Source of the DNA: Bacillus sp. FJAT-52991
Lineage (GTDB): Bacteria > Bacillota > Bacilli > Bacillales > Domibacillaceae
Assembly (NCBI RefSeq): GCF_037201805.1
Contig: NZ_CP147404.1
Location: forward strand, 3,144,501-3,208,500
Reading direction: 5' to 3'
Length of the DNA stretch: 64,000 nt
Shown here: positions 17,961 to 26,883 of the stretch, in pieces
Layout of the letters: the number at the start of each line of letters is the position of its first letter
Numbering within the stretch: the stretch's first letter is position 1
The notes under the pieces: model-generated
What the model saw: the letters and a program-made list of their open reading frames with translations, nothing else
Told to the model about the DNA's origin: nothing
The model's database searches: none
Translations under genes and position numbers: made by a program

Positions 17961-17989
17961 TTGATATGTATCGTAAATTGTTTTACGAT
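17961..17989 (+). promoter_or_regulatory. Promoter with embedded 8-bp dyad, plus-strand riboswitch transcript
   Basis: TTGATA (17961-17966), a 17-base spacer and TACGAT (17984-17989). The perfect inverted repeat ATCGTAAA / TTTACGAT with a 4-base gap (17970-17989) covers the spacer and -10 box. A further half-site begins 42 bases upstream of it. The layout suggests a repressor operator, but the binding protein is unknown. Confidence 0.5.
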
Positions 17990-18020
17990 AATTAAGTATA
18001 AATGCACAACATATGACGGA

Positions 18021-18108
18021 TGTAAAAGGCAAACTATTCGAAAGAATAGGACGCAAAGCCTAGGGTCTAAGGTTTAATATATTAAACTATGATCGCCTGG
18101 TTGCCAAA
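18021..18108 (+). promoter_or_regulatory. Cyclic-di-GMP-I (GEMM) riboswitch aptamer
   Basis: Core motifs in order: AAGGCAAAC, a P2 hairpin CTATTC-GAAA-GAATAG, GGACGCAAAGCC, GGTCTAAGG, a P3 arm, ATGATCGCC and TGGTTGCC closing P1. It is an excellent match to the class. It points away from the first riboswitch, about 560 bases distant, and leads the DNA-binding protein gene at 18205. A terminator follows 32 bases later. Confidence 0.94.
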
Positions 18109-18140
18109 TTAATGGATTTTTCTACCATAAAATTCTTTGG

Positions 18141-18169
18141 CTATTCTATCCTGTATAGAATAGTTTTTT
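18141..18169 (+). terminator. Expression-platform terminator of the plus-strand riboswitch
   Basis: Nine-base perfect stem (18141-18149/18155-18163), 5-base loop, six T. GCCAAA at 18103-18108, which includes part of the 3' strand of P1, can pair with TTTGGC at 18136-18141 at the base of this terminator. That gives a possible competing structure. Confidence 0.85.
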
Positions 18170-18204
18170 ACTTCCAAATTATAACAAATGAGGTGGAAAT
18201 AAGA

Positions 18205-18792
18205 ATGAGAAAAGAATGGTGTACAAATGAAATTGAATACCTGAAAGAATATGCAGGTTTTCAAAAAGTTTCAAATATCGCCAAGAAGTTAGACCGTTCC
18301 TTTGAATCCGTCCTAGTAAAAATGAATCGACTAGGGTTAGCAAACACAAAATCCCAAATAGGATTAGTTACAATTGGAGAACTAGCGAAAATACTACAAG
18401 TTGATCGTAACACCATTAAATGGTGGATGAAAAAGCATCACTTACCCTTTATTCAAAAAGTAACAAGAAAATCAAAAAGCTTTTATTTTATTGATCCTTA
18501 TCAATTTTGGAAATGGGCAGAACTACATAAAGAAAAAATCACCTTCTCCAACATCCCTCACCAAGCACTCCCGCCTGAACCAGCGTGGGTAAAAGAAGAG
18601 AGAATAAAAGAAAAAGAGAATTGCTTATGTAAGAAAAGAACTTACAAATGCTGGACCACAAAAGAGGACCAACTCCTAATTCAACTGCGGCAAGAAGGGC
18701 TCACCTATGCAGAAATCGGAAGACGAATGAATAGAAGTGTAAATAGTATTATACGCCGATTTGAAAGAGTCATGAAAGAAGTGCAGGTTTAG
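18205..18792 (+). CDS. Putative DNA-binding protein with Myb/SANT-like and MerR-like helix-turn-helix segments
   Basis: 195 residues from ATG 18205 behind AGGTGG; the frame extends upstream into the riboswitch terminator, which cannot be coding. The N-terminus (RKEWCTNEIEYLKEYAG...NIAKKLDRSFESVLVKMNRLGL) and C-terminus (CWTTKEDQLLIQL...EIGRRMNRSVNSIIRRFERV) both read as Myb/SANT-like helix-turn-helix units. The middle (TIGELAKILQVDRNTIKWWMKK) resembles an excisionase/MerR helix-turn-helix. It is probably a transcription regulator whose synthesis is set by cyclic-di-GMP through the leader riboswitch. Its targets are not known; the flanking dyads are candidates. Confidence 0.8.
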   Translation: MRKEWCTNEIEYLKEYAGFQKVSNIAKKLDRSFESVLVKMNRLGLANTKSQIGLVTIGELAKILQVDRNTIKWWMKKHHLPFIQKVTRKSKSFYFIDPYQFWKWAELHKEKITFSNIPHQALPPEPAWVKEERIKEKENCLCKKRTYKCWTTKEDQLLIQLRQEGLTYAEIGRRMNRSVNSIIRRFERVMKEVQV

Positions 18793-18812
18793 ACTCCGCT
18801 TAACTCACAAAT

Positions 18813-18850
18813 AAAAGGATGTCCGATAAAAATATTTCGGACATCCTTTT
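18813..18850 (+). terminator. Rho-independent terminator
   Basis: 14-base inverted repeat (18813-18826/18837-18850) ending in TTTT, 20 bases after the DNA-binding protein gene. Confidence 0.9.
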
Positions 18851-18958
18851 ACTTGATTGTAGCTGTGATTGTTTATATCTACTTCTCTTTTATAACTAAA
18901 TATACCCATGTATAATTAGTTATAACTAATAATGAACTTCATAAGGAGAGTAAGAGTA

Positions 18959-19438
18959 ATGACAATCACATTAGAAGCCATTGGTACGATTTATACTCCT
19001 TTTAAAGAAGAGAAGGGCATGCCGATTCAAGCGGTAGCTGCTAAAGACGTTGAAGGGTATATTGAAATAAATGAAGAGTTTGTTCCGGGCCTGAAAGATA
19101 TTGAAGAATTCTCGCACTTAACGTTAATTTATCATCTACATTTAGTCACCGATGTATCATTGGAAGTGAAACCTTTCCTTGATCATCAACCCCATGGCGT
19201 GTTCGCTACTCGTTACCCGCGACGCCCGAATAAAATCGGATTATCTACTGTACGCTTGCAAAGAGCAGAGGGAAATCGTCTTTATATTTCAGAGGTGGAT
19301 ATGTTAAACGAAACCCCATTACTTGATATTAAACCCTTTGTTCCTCAGTTTGATAATAGAGAAACAAATCAAATTGGCTGGTTTCAAGGGAAAGTTGGGA
19401 AGGTTGATCGTACGAGGGCTTATGAGGAGAATGAATGA
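18959..19438 (+). CDS. trmO: tRNA m6t6A37 methyltransferase, TrmO/TsaA family
   Basis: 159 residues from ATG 18959, which follows AAGGAGAG; an upstream ATG in frame lacks a site. The TsaA beta-barrel motifs are visible: IGTIYTPF, GYIEINEEFVPGLKDIEEF, HLTLIYHLH-type strand, FATRYPRRPNKIGLSTVRL and ETPLLDIKPFVPQFD. TrmO uses S-adenosylmethionine to N6-methylate t6A at position 37 of threonine tRNA. Some family members are assigned only by similarity, so the tRNA target is inferred. Confidence 0.85.
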   Translation: MTITLEAIGTIYTPFKEEKGMPIQAVAAKDVEGYIEINEEFVPGLKDIEEFSHLTLIYHLHLVTDVSLEVKPFLDHQPHGVFATRYPRRPNKIGLSTVRLQRAEGNRLYISEVDMLNETPLLDIKPFVPQFDNRETNQIGWFQGKVGKVDRTRAYEENE

Positions 19439-19442
19439 GGAA

Positions 19443-19475
19443 AGCCAGACATCGAACGGAGTTAGATGTCTGGCT
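19443..19475 (+). terminator. Terminator-like hairpin after trmO
   Basis: Perfect 11-base stem (19443-19453/19465-19475) followed by a weak T-rich tail. From here to 19677 I see no convincing gene. Confidence 0.7.
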
Positions 19476-19677
19476 CTTCTTATCGCTAATATCAGTGAAA
19501 TATTTGGGAAAATAAATGTAACTATATCTGCTGAAATTAAAAAACTCTTTCCCGAATTAACAGGCTGTAAAACTTCGACCTTAGAGAGAATCATTTCCGT
19601 TAAATAATCGCTAACCTGGTTAAATGCTTCCAATCCTTTTCAATGTGCTTCTCTTTAAAAATAGACATTAATTAAAC

Positions 19678-20844
19678 TCATTTAAGCAATGAGTTTCCCT
19701 CTCCTACACATTCCCTCACAGCCTCAATGACATCTCTAACATCTTGATCAGTCATCTTCGGAAAAATCGGCAATGTAAGTGCACCCTCATACCAAGCTTC
19801 AGCTTTAGGACAAAGCCCGCGTTCATAACCCAATTGTTGATAATAAGGATGCCAATAAACAGGAATGTAGTGGACATGAACTCCAATATTTAATGCACGC
19901 AGTTCTTCAAAGATTTGTCGACGTGTTTTCTGTAAATCATTTAACTTTAGTTGAAGCATATACAAATGCCAACCAGAATTCGCATTAGAAAGTTGAATTG
20001 GCGTAATCACCTTGTCCCAATTTGCAAAAGCTTCATTATATTGCACAGCGATCTCCCGTCTTCGTTCAATAAAAGCATCTAATTTTTGAATTTGTGAGAC
20101 CCCTAAAGCTGCTTGAATATCGGTCATTCGATAATTGAATCCAAGGTCAACCATTTCATAATACCAAGGACCTTCATCGCATGATAGATTTTCGTTAGTG
20201 ATGCCATGGCTGCGAAATCGCTTCAGCTTTTCATAATAGATTTCATTATTTGTTACGATGACGCCACCTTCAGCAGTTGTAATTGGCTTGACTGGATGAA
20301 AACTGAACATCGTCATGTCAGCTTGTGTGCCCACTTTCCGTCCGTTGTAATCGGCTCCTAATGAATGTGCCCCATCTTCAATCACCACTAGATTGCGCTC
20401 TTTCGCTATTTCTAAGATGGTGTCCATATCCGCCGACTGCCCTGTAAAATCTACAGGCATAATGGCTTTCGTCTTGTCTGTTATCTTTTTCTTAATATCT
20501 TGTGGATCAATATTATACGTTTGTTCATCTATATCAGCAAAAATGGGGCGACCACCACAATAAAGCACTGCATTCGAAGTCGCTGCAAATGTGAGTGGCG
20601 TTGTAATGACCTCATCTCCCTCAGAAATACCTGCAGCAAAACAAGCACCGTGTAGAGCAGCGGTTCCATTACAAAATGCCACCGCATATTTCGAGCCAAC
20701 ATAGTCGGCTACTGCTTGTTCGAATTCTACTACTTTAGGGCCTTGTGTTAAAAAAGGAGACTTTAATACATCTATAATTTCTTGAATATCTTCGTCTGTT
20801 ACCCATTGTTTCCCATACGAAAGGAAAATTTCACGTTTTCTCAA
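19678..20844 (-). CDS. pseC: UDP-4-amino-4,6-dideoxy-N-acetyl-beta-L-altrosamine transaminase
   Basis: 388 residues of the DegT/DnrJ/EryC1 PLP aminotransferases. GNGTAALHG-type and PVDFTGQSAD strands and the PLP lysine in FSFHPVKPITTAEGG are visible. In the pseudaminic acid pathway PseC aminates the 4-keto sugar made by PseB. The start is a TTG at 20844 with AAAGGGA nine bases upstream; the nearby ATG is out of frame. It is the last gene of the glycosylation island and follows pseI after 71 bases. DegT proteins serve several sugars, but the neighbours fix the role well. Confidence 0.9.
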   Translation of the reverse strand: MRKREIFLSYGKQWVTDEDIQEIIDVLKSPFLTQGPKVVEFEQAVADYVGSKYAVAFCNGTAALHGACFAAGISEGDEVITTPLTFAATSNAVLYCGGRPIFADIDEQTYNIDPQDIKKKITDKTKAIMPVDFTGQSADMDTILEIAKERNLVVIEDGAHSLGADYNGRKVGTQADMTMFSFHPVKPITTAEGGVIVTNNEIYYEKLKRFRSHGITNENLSCDEGPWYYEMVDLGFNYRMTDIQAALGVSQIQKLDAFIERRREIAVQYNEAFANWDKVITPIQLSNANSGWHLYMLQLKLNDLQKTRRQIFEELRALNIGVHVHYIPVYWHPYYQQLGYERGLCPKAEAWYEGALTLPIFPKMTDQDVRDVIEAVRECVGEGNSLLK

Positions 20845-20915
20845 TGTTGATCATTCCCTTTAGTTAACTATTAGAAGAGCATTTTTAAAATCCCCAACCA
20901 TATAGTATATTTATG

Positions 20916-21968
20916 TTACAATAAATGCTCCCAACTCAAAGGAGTTCCAGCTTTCATATCTTTGTTTGAAACCGATTGAAGAATACGATCATAATATTTT
21001 GGTTCCAACCCGTAGCCTGGACGAATAACCTTAATATTTTCGTTCGTAAATCTTTCTCCAACTTTAATGTCTTTTGCTACATATAAAGATCGTCTAAATT
21101 TTAAAGAAGCTTTCTCCTTTTCTGTCGGTCCATATGTTACTTGTCCCATTGCCTGCCAAGCTCGCTCTGTTTCGATTACTAAAGCTTTCATCTCTTCTGG
21201 CTCCATGGAAAAGGCAGAATCTACTCCACCCTCTGCTCTTGAAAGGGTAAAATGTTTTTCTATTACTGTGGCACCTAATGCAACACTCGCAACAGCAACT
21301 CCAATCCCCATCGTATGATCAGACAGTCCAACTTGAACATCAAAAAGCTCTCTCATATGAGGGATAGTTGAGATATTCGTATTCTCTGGTGTTGCTGGAT
21401 AAGTGCTAGTACATTTTAGTAAGATTAAATCTTTGCATCCTGCTTCGCGTGCCGCTCGAACTGTTTCGTCTAACTCTGCCACTGTCGCCATACCTGTAGA
21501 AATAATCATTGGCTTACCTGTTGAGGCTACTTTTTTTATCAATGGAATGTCATTGTTTTCAAATGACGCAATTTTATACATCGGTATATCTAACTCTTCT
21601 AAGAAATCAACCGCTGTTTCATCAAACGGAGTACTGAATGGAATCATTCCTAGCTCACGAGCACGATCAAAAATAGGTTTATGCCATTCCCATGGAGTAT
21701 AAGCTTGTTGATACAACTTATAAAGAGAATTCCCTTTCCACAAGCTATCTTTATCATTAATAACAAAATCTGGATTTTCTATATTAAGCGTCATCGTATC
21801 AGCAGTATACGTTTGAATTTTCAAAGCATGTGCTCCAGATTTAGCGGCTGCTTCTACAATTGCCAAAGCTCTATCTAATGATTGATTATGATTTCCGGAC
21901 ATTTCTGCGATGATGAATGGTTTATGTCCATTGCCAATGTTCCTATCTAACACAATAATTTCTTTCAT
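20916..21968 (-). CDS. pseI: Pseudaminic acid synthase
   Basis: 351 residues from ATG 21968 with AGAGGATG upstream; the frame begins six codons earlier at a TTG without a site. It has a NeuB-type TIM barrel (FIIAEMSGNHNQ, ALKIQTYTADTMT, STPFDETAVDFLEEL, GLSDHTMG, EKHFTLSR) and a C-terminal SAF/antifreeze-like domain (FRRSLYVAKDIKVGE). It condenses phosphoenolpyruvate with the 6-deoxy-AltdiNAc sugar to make pseudaminic acid. The early GNHNQ form fits PseI better than NeuB or LegI, and the PseB/C partners agree. Confidence 0.93.
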   Translation of the reverse strand: MKEIIVLDRNIGNGHKPFIIAEMSGNHNQSLDRALAIVEAAAKSGAHALKIQTYTADTMTLNIENPDFVINDKDSLWKGNSLYKLYQQAYTPWEWHKPIFDRARELGMIPFSTPFDETAVDFLEELDIPMYKIASFENNDIPLIKKVASTGKPMIISTGMATVAELDETVRAAREAGCKDLILLKCTSTYPATPENTNISTIPHMRELFDVQVGLSDHTMGIGVAVASVALGATVIEKHFTLSRAEGGVDSAFSMEPEEMKALVIETERAWQAMGQVTYGPTEKEKASLKFRRSLYVAKDIKVGERFTNENIKVIRPGYGLEPKYYDRILQSVSNKDMKAGTPLSWEHLL

Positions 21969-21988
21969 GGTATCATCCTCTTTCAAAA

Positions 21989-22681
21989 CTACTTAATAAT
22001 TTTTCTTCCCAACATGAATGCTTCAGCTGCCTCGACACCGATGTTTGCTCCTCTCCATTTCGCTAAATACTCTAGCGCTTTTATTGATCTAGCATGAGGC
22101 CATTCTCTCATTTCATATTCATATGCTTCTAAAGACTTCAATTTCAATTCTAATGTTTGCTCAATATTAATGTACCAATTTGGTTTAAATGCAGGAGCAG
22201 ACTCTGGTGTCATCCATTCAGTACTAGAAGCTGTTTCAAAATATAACACTTCATCAACATAATGATTTCCTGGAATAGGACGCACAGCTGTTACTACAGC
22301 TTCATGAATTCTTCTATGATCAATATTCACATCCCCAATATGATGGGTATAAATAACATTAGGTTTAATATCATTAATTAATTCTTCAACTACTTTGACG
22401 ATATCTAATCTATCTAAAGAATCCATCCGATTATCTGGAAAATCAAATAATTTTATATGTTGAACCCCTAAAATATCATTTGCATTTTTTGCAGCATTAT
22501 ATAAAATATCAAATTCTTCTGCATGTATATCTCTATTTCTTTTTTTATCTCTACTTGTAATTCCTTCAGCTAAAATGACTGAATAGACAACATCACCCTC
22601 TTGAACATGTCTAGCCATTGTTCCACCGCACCCTAATACTTCATCATCTGGATGAGCAGCGATTACTAATACTGTCTTCAC
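21989..22681 (-). CDS. PIG-L (LmbE-like) sugar deacetylase
   Basis: 230 residues beginning MKTVLVIAAHPDDEVLGCGG, the zinc-binding HPDD motif of the PIG-L family, with the third ligand in HHIGDVNIDHR. Translation starts at GTG 22681 with GAAGGAAA upstream, directly after the formyltransferase stop. Family members remove N-acetyl groups from amino sugars. Within a pseudaminic acid cluster it would free an amine, which the adjacent formyltransferase could then use. That pairing is inference; the substrate could also be a nucleotide sugar or the finished glycan. Confidence 0.88.
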   Translation of the reverse strand: MKTVLVIAAHPDDEVLGCGGTMARHVQEGDVVYSVILAEGITSRDKKRNRDIHAEEFDILYNAAKNANDILGVQHIKLFDFPDNRMDSLDRLDIVKVVEELINDIKPNVIYTHHIGDVNIDHRRIHEAVVTAVRPIPGNHYVDEVLYFETASSTEWMTPESAPAFKPNWYINIEQTLELKLKSLEAYEYEMREWPHARSIKALEYLAKWRGANIGVEAAEAFMLGRKIIK

Positions 22682-22682
22682 T

Positions 22683-23366
22683 TTATTTTCCTTCTTTCAA
22701 TTTGATTTTTACATCAGCATGTACATGATCTTTTTTTAAAGAAGCCCTTTCAAATTCAATTATAAAATTACCCACTTCCACAAAGGCTTTAGGATATCCC
22801 TCAGCATCAAGCATTCTTATGTAATCAAAAGCTTCTTGTAAGCCCTCAACATTTTCAATATTCCCTTCTTCTGGTGTTCTTCTTGCAAATTCGACCACTT
22901 CTCCTTGTTGAGGTTTTGGTTTCGGATCAAATTCAATTATGTATTGAATCATGTCTTCAATTGTATCAGATGCTCTCATATAAATTTCTTCTGCATTTCC
23001 AAATAAAGAATAAGACTTTTTTAAATAAATAGGTCCTGCGTCGAGTTCTTTAACACACTGTAAAGCAGAAATTTTTGTCTCGTATATACCTCTTGAAATT
23101 AAATTCTGAAGCGGGCTACCTCCTCTTCCAAAAGGTAAATCAGTCATATGAAAAATAACACATTTATATTTAGAATAAATATCCTCTTTGATAATATAAG
23201 ACCAATGGGGAAAAAAGATATAATATGGATCTATCTCTTCTAAAACTGCTTCATTTAAACTACTCGGATCCGTAATTGTAAAAACTTTAACCTTTTGGTT
23301 TTTTTTAAAAATATTATCTGCAATTTTCTCATACCAAGGTTGATTATATGCTATGACGATATTCAT
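22683..23366 (-). CDS. Sugar N-formyltransferase (methionyl-tRNA formyltransferase-like)
   Basis: 227 residues. The formyltransferase core reads FHMTDLPFGRGGSPLQNL then ELDAGPIYLKKS, giving the catalytic His and Asp. The Asn normally two residues before the His is Ile here (CVIFH), a departure from the Fmt triad. It lacks the tRNA-binding C-domain of Fmt. It would transfer formyl from N10-formyl-tetrahydrofolate to an amino sugar, probably a pseudaminic acid precursor. It overlaps pseH by 23 bases and abuts the PIG-L gene. A PseJ-type 7-N-formyl step is the likeliest role. Confidence 0.85.
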   Translation of the reverse strand: MNIVIAYNQPWYEKIADNIFKKNQKVKVFTITDPSSLNEAVLEEIDPYYIFFPHWSYIIKEDIYSKYKCVIFHMTDLPFGRGGSPLQNLISRGIYETKISALQCVKELDAGPIYLKKSYSLFGNAEEIYMRASDTIEDMIQYIIEFDPKPKPQQGEVVEFARRTPEEGNIENVEGLQEAFDYIRMLDAEGYPKAFVEVGNFIIEFERASLKKDHVHADVKIKLKEGK

Positions 23367-23913
23367 TTAGATTAACACCTTCATTGGTTAAATTTTTTTT
23401 CAATTCCTCTTTCTTATTCATCCACTCTTCTTTTAATATTCCATATCGAATAATATCTATATAATCACCATTTTTTAAAATTTCTTTTCTAAGATTTCCT
23501 TCTTTTATAAATCCCATTTTTTCATGAAAGTTGATGCTCTTAGTGTTTCGTTCCAACACTTCACCTATGACTTTGTGAAATTTCAACTCATTAAATATAT
23601 ACTCTAAACCTAAATACCCCATTGCGCTTCCAGAGCCTTTAGGTACAGAGTCCTCACCAATATAAAACCCCCAATGACATTTATTATTTTTATCATCTAT
23701 ATTATTAAAATATACTAACCCTATTGGTTTATTATCAAATAATAGAACAAAGTAGATATCTGTATCACTGTTGATAATTTTTTCAAACCACCTATTATGA
23801 TCTTGTAGCTTGATCTTTTCACTGTTATACATCGCTTCTCTTATATGTCTTTTATTTCTCCACTTCCATATAAGTATTTTTTGAGATATAGCTAGTTTTG
23901 TCAGCTTATACAT
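23344..23913 (-). CDS. pseH: UDP-4-amino-4,6-dideoxy-L-AltNAc N-acetyltransferase
   Basis: 189 residues of the GNAT fold: IWKWRNKRHIREAMYN at the start, KPIGLVYFNNID, HWGFYIGED, the acetyl-CoA loop PKGSGSAMGYLGLEY, and ERNTKSINFHEKMGF. PseH acetylates the 4-amino group of the PseC product. The start codon overlaps the pseG stop (TAATG), so translation is coupled. The gene is very AT-rich, like its neighbours. The cluster also holds a formyltransferase, so two alternative N-acyl groups could be made. Confidence 0.9.
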   Translation of the reverse strand: MYKLTKLAISQKILIWKWRNKRHIREAMYNSEKIKLQDHNRWFEKIINSDTDIYFVLLFDNKPIGLVYFNNIDDKNNKCHWGFYIGEDSVPKGSGSAMGYLGLEYIFNELKFHKVIGEVLERNTKSINFHEKMGFIKEGNLRKEILKNGDYIDIIRYGILKEEWMNKKEELKKNLTNEGVNLNEYRHSI

Positions 23914-25016
23914 TATTGATTACATCCTTGCTCTATAATTTCAGCTATTAATTTGGCTACATACTTTTTGTTATTGGAAAGTAATGACTTAGCAGAATTA
24001 GATAATTTGTTTCGTATTTGTTCATTTGAAATAAAATAAAGCATTGCTCTGGCTAAATCACTTTCTGATACTTCTTCTTTTTTTCCAAGATAATATATAT
24101 GTCCTTCATCATGTAAATCTCTTACGATTGCTTCTTGGTTGTTTGCTATAGTAACAACAATGGTGGGTAATCCAACATAGCACCTTTCATATATAGCTGT
24201 TCCTCCAGCTCCTACCGCAAGATCAGCTCTGCTCATAAGCTCAGCGATATTAGATACTTGGCAATGATACTCAATGTTATCCTGTGCATAGCATAGTTCT
24301 TCAATCTCTTTTTTATTAGCATTTGTTGTGCCTACTATTACATCGACTCTCACTTCTGATTTGACTAAACTTAAAAAAGCATTTATTGCTTTAATCGTCT
24401 CATTAGTCGGGTCGGTACCACCAAAAAATAAAATAATTCTTTCTACTTTTAAACGGCTTGAACTTGGGCTTAACTTATAAAATTCTTCTCTTAACAATAC
24501 ATAATTAGGTCCAAGGAATTTTTTACAGTTAAAGGGTACTTTATTATCATACCGTGATTCTTGATTTTTATAAAAATTTTGATCTAATAGTATGTCGCAA
24601 AGGTGATTACGGTCTGCTAAATCATCAATTACCATAATCTTTTTCACATGCTTTTTTATTTGTTTTTCCCAATTAATATCTAACGCATAGTGATCTACAA
24701 TTAATAAATTAAACTCTTTGTTAGATTGACTAATTATTTCACACGTTTCTTTAGCGTCTTGCTCCATTGATACTTCTAACCACAAAGCATGTTTTAAATA
24801 ACTCGCATTGCCTTGTTGAATAGTATTATTTTTCTTCAAAATATGTACGCGATATCCTTTTTGTGAAATAAAAGATATTAAGTTACCCTGCAATTCTCGA
24901 CAAATGAATTCCACACAGATACCTTTTTTTTGTAAAATATCAGCCAAAGTAAGACATCTCATTACATGCCCACTACCTATTTGTGTTGAGGAATCCACCC
25001 TTACTAAAATGTTCAT
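23913..25016 (-). CDS. pseG: UDP-2,4-diacetamido-2,4,6-trideoxy-beta-L-altropyranose hydrolase
   Basis: 367 residues from ATG 25016, four bases behind AGGGTGAG. It is a GT-B-like UDP-sugar hydrolase. The N-terminal RVDSSTQIGSGHVMRCLTLAD carries the catalytic His of PseG (in GSGHVMR). FFGGTDPTNE and AVGAGGTAIYERCYVGLPTIV form the nucleotide-binding C-domain. It removes UDP before the PseI condensation. The gene lies between pseF and pseH in a tight operon. Its A+T content is visibly higher than in the flg genes. Confidence 0.92.
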   Translation of the reverse strand: MNILVRVDSSTQIGSGHVMRCLTLADILQKKGICVEFICRELQGNLISFISQKGYRVHILKKNNTIQQGNASYLKHALWLEVSMEQDAKETCEIISQSNKEFNLLIVDHYALDINWEKQIKKHVKKIMVIDDLADRNHLCDILLDQNFYKNQESRYDNKVPFNCKKFLGPNYVLLREEFYKLSPSSSRLKVERIILFFGGTDPTNETIKAINAFLSLVKSEVRVDVIVGTTNANKKEIEELCYAQDNIEYHCQVSNIAELMSRADLAVGAGGTAIYERCYVGLPTIVVTIANNQEAIVRDLHDEGHIYYLGKKEEVSESDLARAMLYFISNEQIRNKLSNSAKSLLSNNKKYVAKLIAEIIEQGCNQ

Positions 25017-25026
25017 TTTACTCACC

Positions 25027-25755
25027 CTATTTTTTTTGCTCTATATGCTCGTTAATTTTAGACCATTCTTTATGTTCTTCTAGTAAATCCAAAGCATCTC
25101 TTAATGTAAAAGAAGACTTTAGTGGGTAGAGATTAGAAATAATTTTAGTAATCAGTTCGAAATCTTCTTCTGTATCTACAGTCCAACGATGTCGACTACT
25201 ATTATTTGATGATTTGACATTTTTCAGTTGATATTTCTCTGGATTTGTATAAAAATAAGCTGTCACATGTTCTCTATCTCTATATAAATTAGCTTGTTGA
25301 TATGCTTGCTCTAATGCTTGATAAGAAAACACTTCTGTATCCATCCCCCTAGGAAATGTCCGCTTAAGCGTATTTGATACATAGTCAACGGCCCCTTGAT
25401 GATTCAAATATACTCGCACTACCTGATCAATCACTTCCGGATCAATAATTGGACAATCAGAAGTTAAACGAACAACGACATCTGCTTTATATACTGTAGC
25501 TGCCTCATAATAACGCGATAGTACATCATCTTCTGACCCACGATAAGTGTGAATGCCGAGTTCTTCACATAAATTCACAATAACATCATCACTAGATTTA
25601 CTTGTGGTAGCTACAACAATTTCATCGATTAACTTTGATCGCTTGACACGTTCTAGTTGGTATTCTAGTAATGTTTTCCCCATTACTTTCTTTAGTATTT
25701 TTCCCGGTAGACGGGTTGATCCCATTCTAGCCTGAATAACTGCTACTATTTTCAT
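25027..25755 (-). CDS. pseF: Pseudaminic acid cytidylyltransferase
   Basis: 242 residues from ATG 25755 behind AGGTGA. The N-terminus IVAVIQARMGSTRLPGKIL is the CTP-binding signature of the spore-coat SpsF/cytidylyltransferase family. VVRLTSDCPIIDPEVID and HRWTVDTEEDFEL follow. Many pse clusters use this SpsF-like form to make CMP-pseudaminic acid, the donor for Maf proteins. It sits ten bases before pseG. Confidence 0.87.
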   Translation of the reverse strand: MKIVAVIQARMGSTRLPGKILKKVMGKTLLEYQLERVKRSKLIDEIVVATTSKSSDDVIVNLCEELGIHTYRGSEDDVLSRYYEAATVYKADVVVRLTSDCPIIDPEVIDQVVRVYLNHQGAVDYVSNTLKRTFPRGMDTEVFSYQALEQAYQQANLYRDREHVTAYFYTNPEKYQLKNVKSSNNSSRHRWTVDTEEDFELITKIISNLYPLKSSFTLRDALDLLEEHKEWSKINEHIEQKK

Positions 25756-25878
25756 TAAAATCACCTAACTTTCAATGTGTAAAATTTGACGAAATAGTCT
25801 TAGTAATTTTTTATAATCAATAAAAAATCCGGCTCCTCTTTTAACAAATTTAATCTAAAAAAAGAAATGCAGGAACCT

Positions 25879-26862
<984 letters not shown>

Positions 26863-26883
26863 TTATGTAATATAAAACTTGTT

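Noticed and set aside
18112..18204. N-terminal extension of the DNA-binding protein from ATG 18112
   Set aside because: This stretch covers the riboswitch terminator; the ATG at 18205 has an AGGTGG site.
19323..19633. Overlapping open frames on both strands after trmO
   Set aside because: Both overlap trmO and a terminator hairpin, neither has a ribosome site and neither resembles a known protein.
22683..23366. Housekeeping methionyl-tRNA formyltransferase (fmt)
   Set aside because: Only 227 residues, no C-terminal tRNA-binding domain, altered triad and placement inside the pse cluster.
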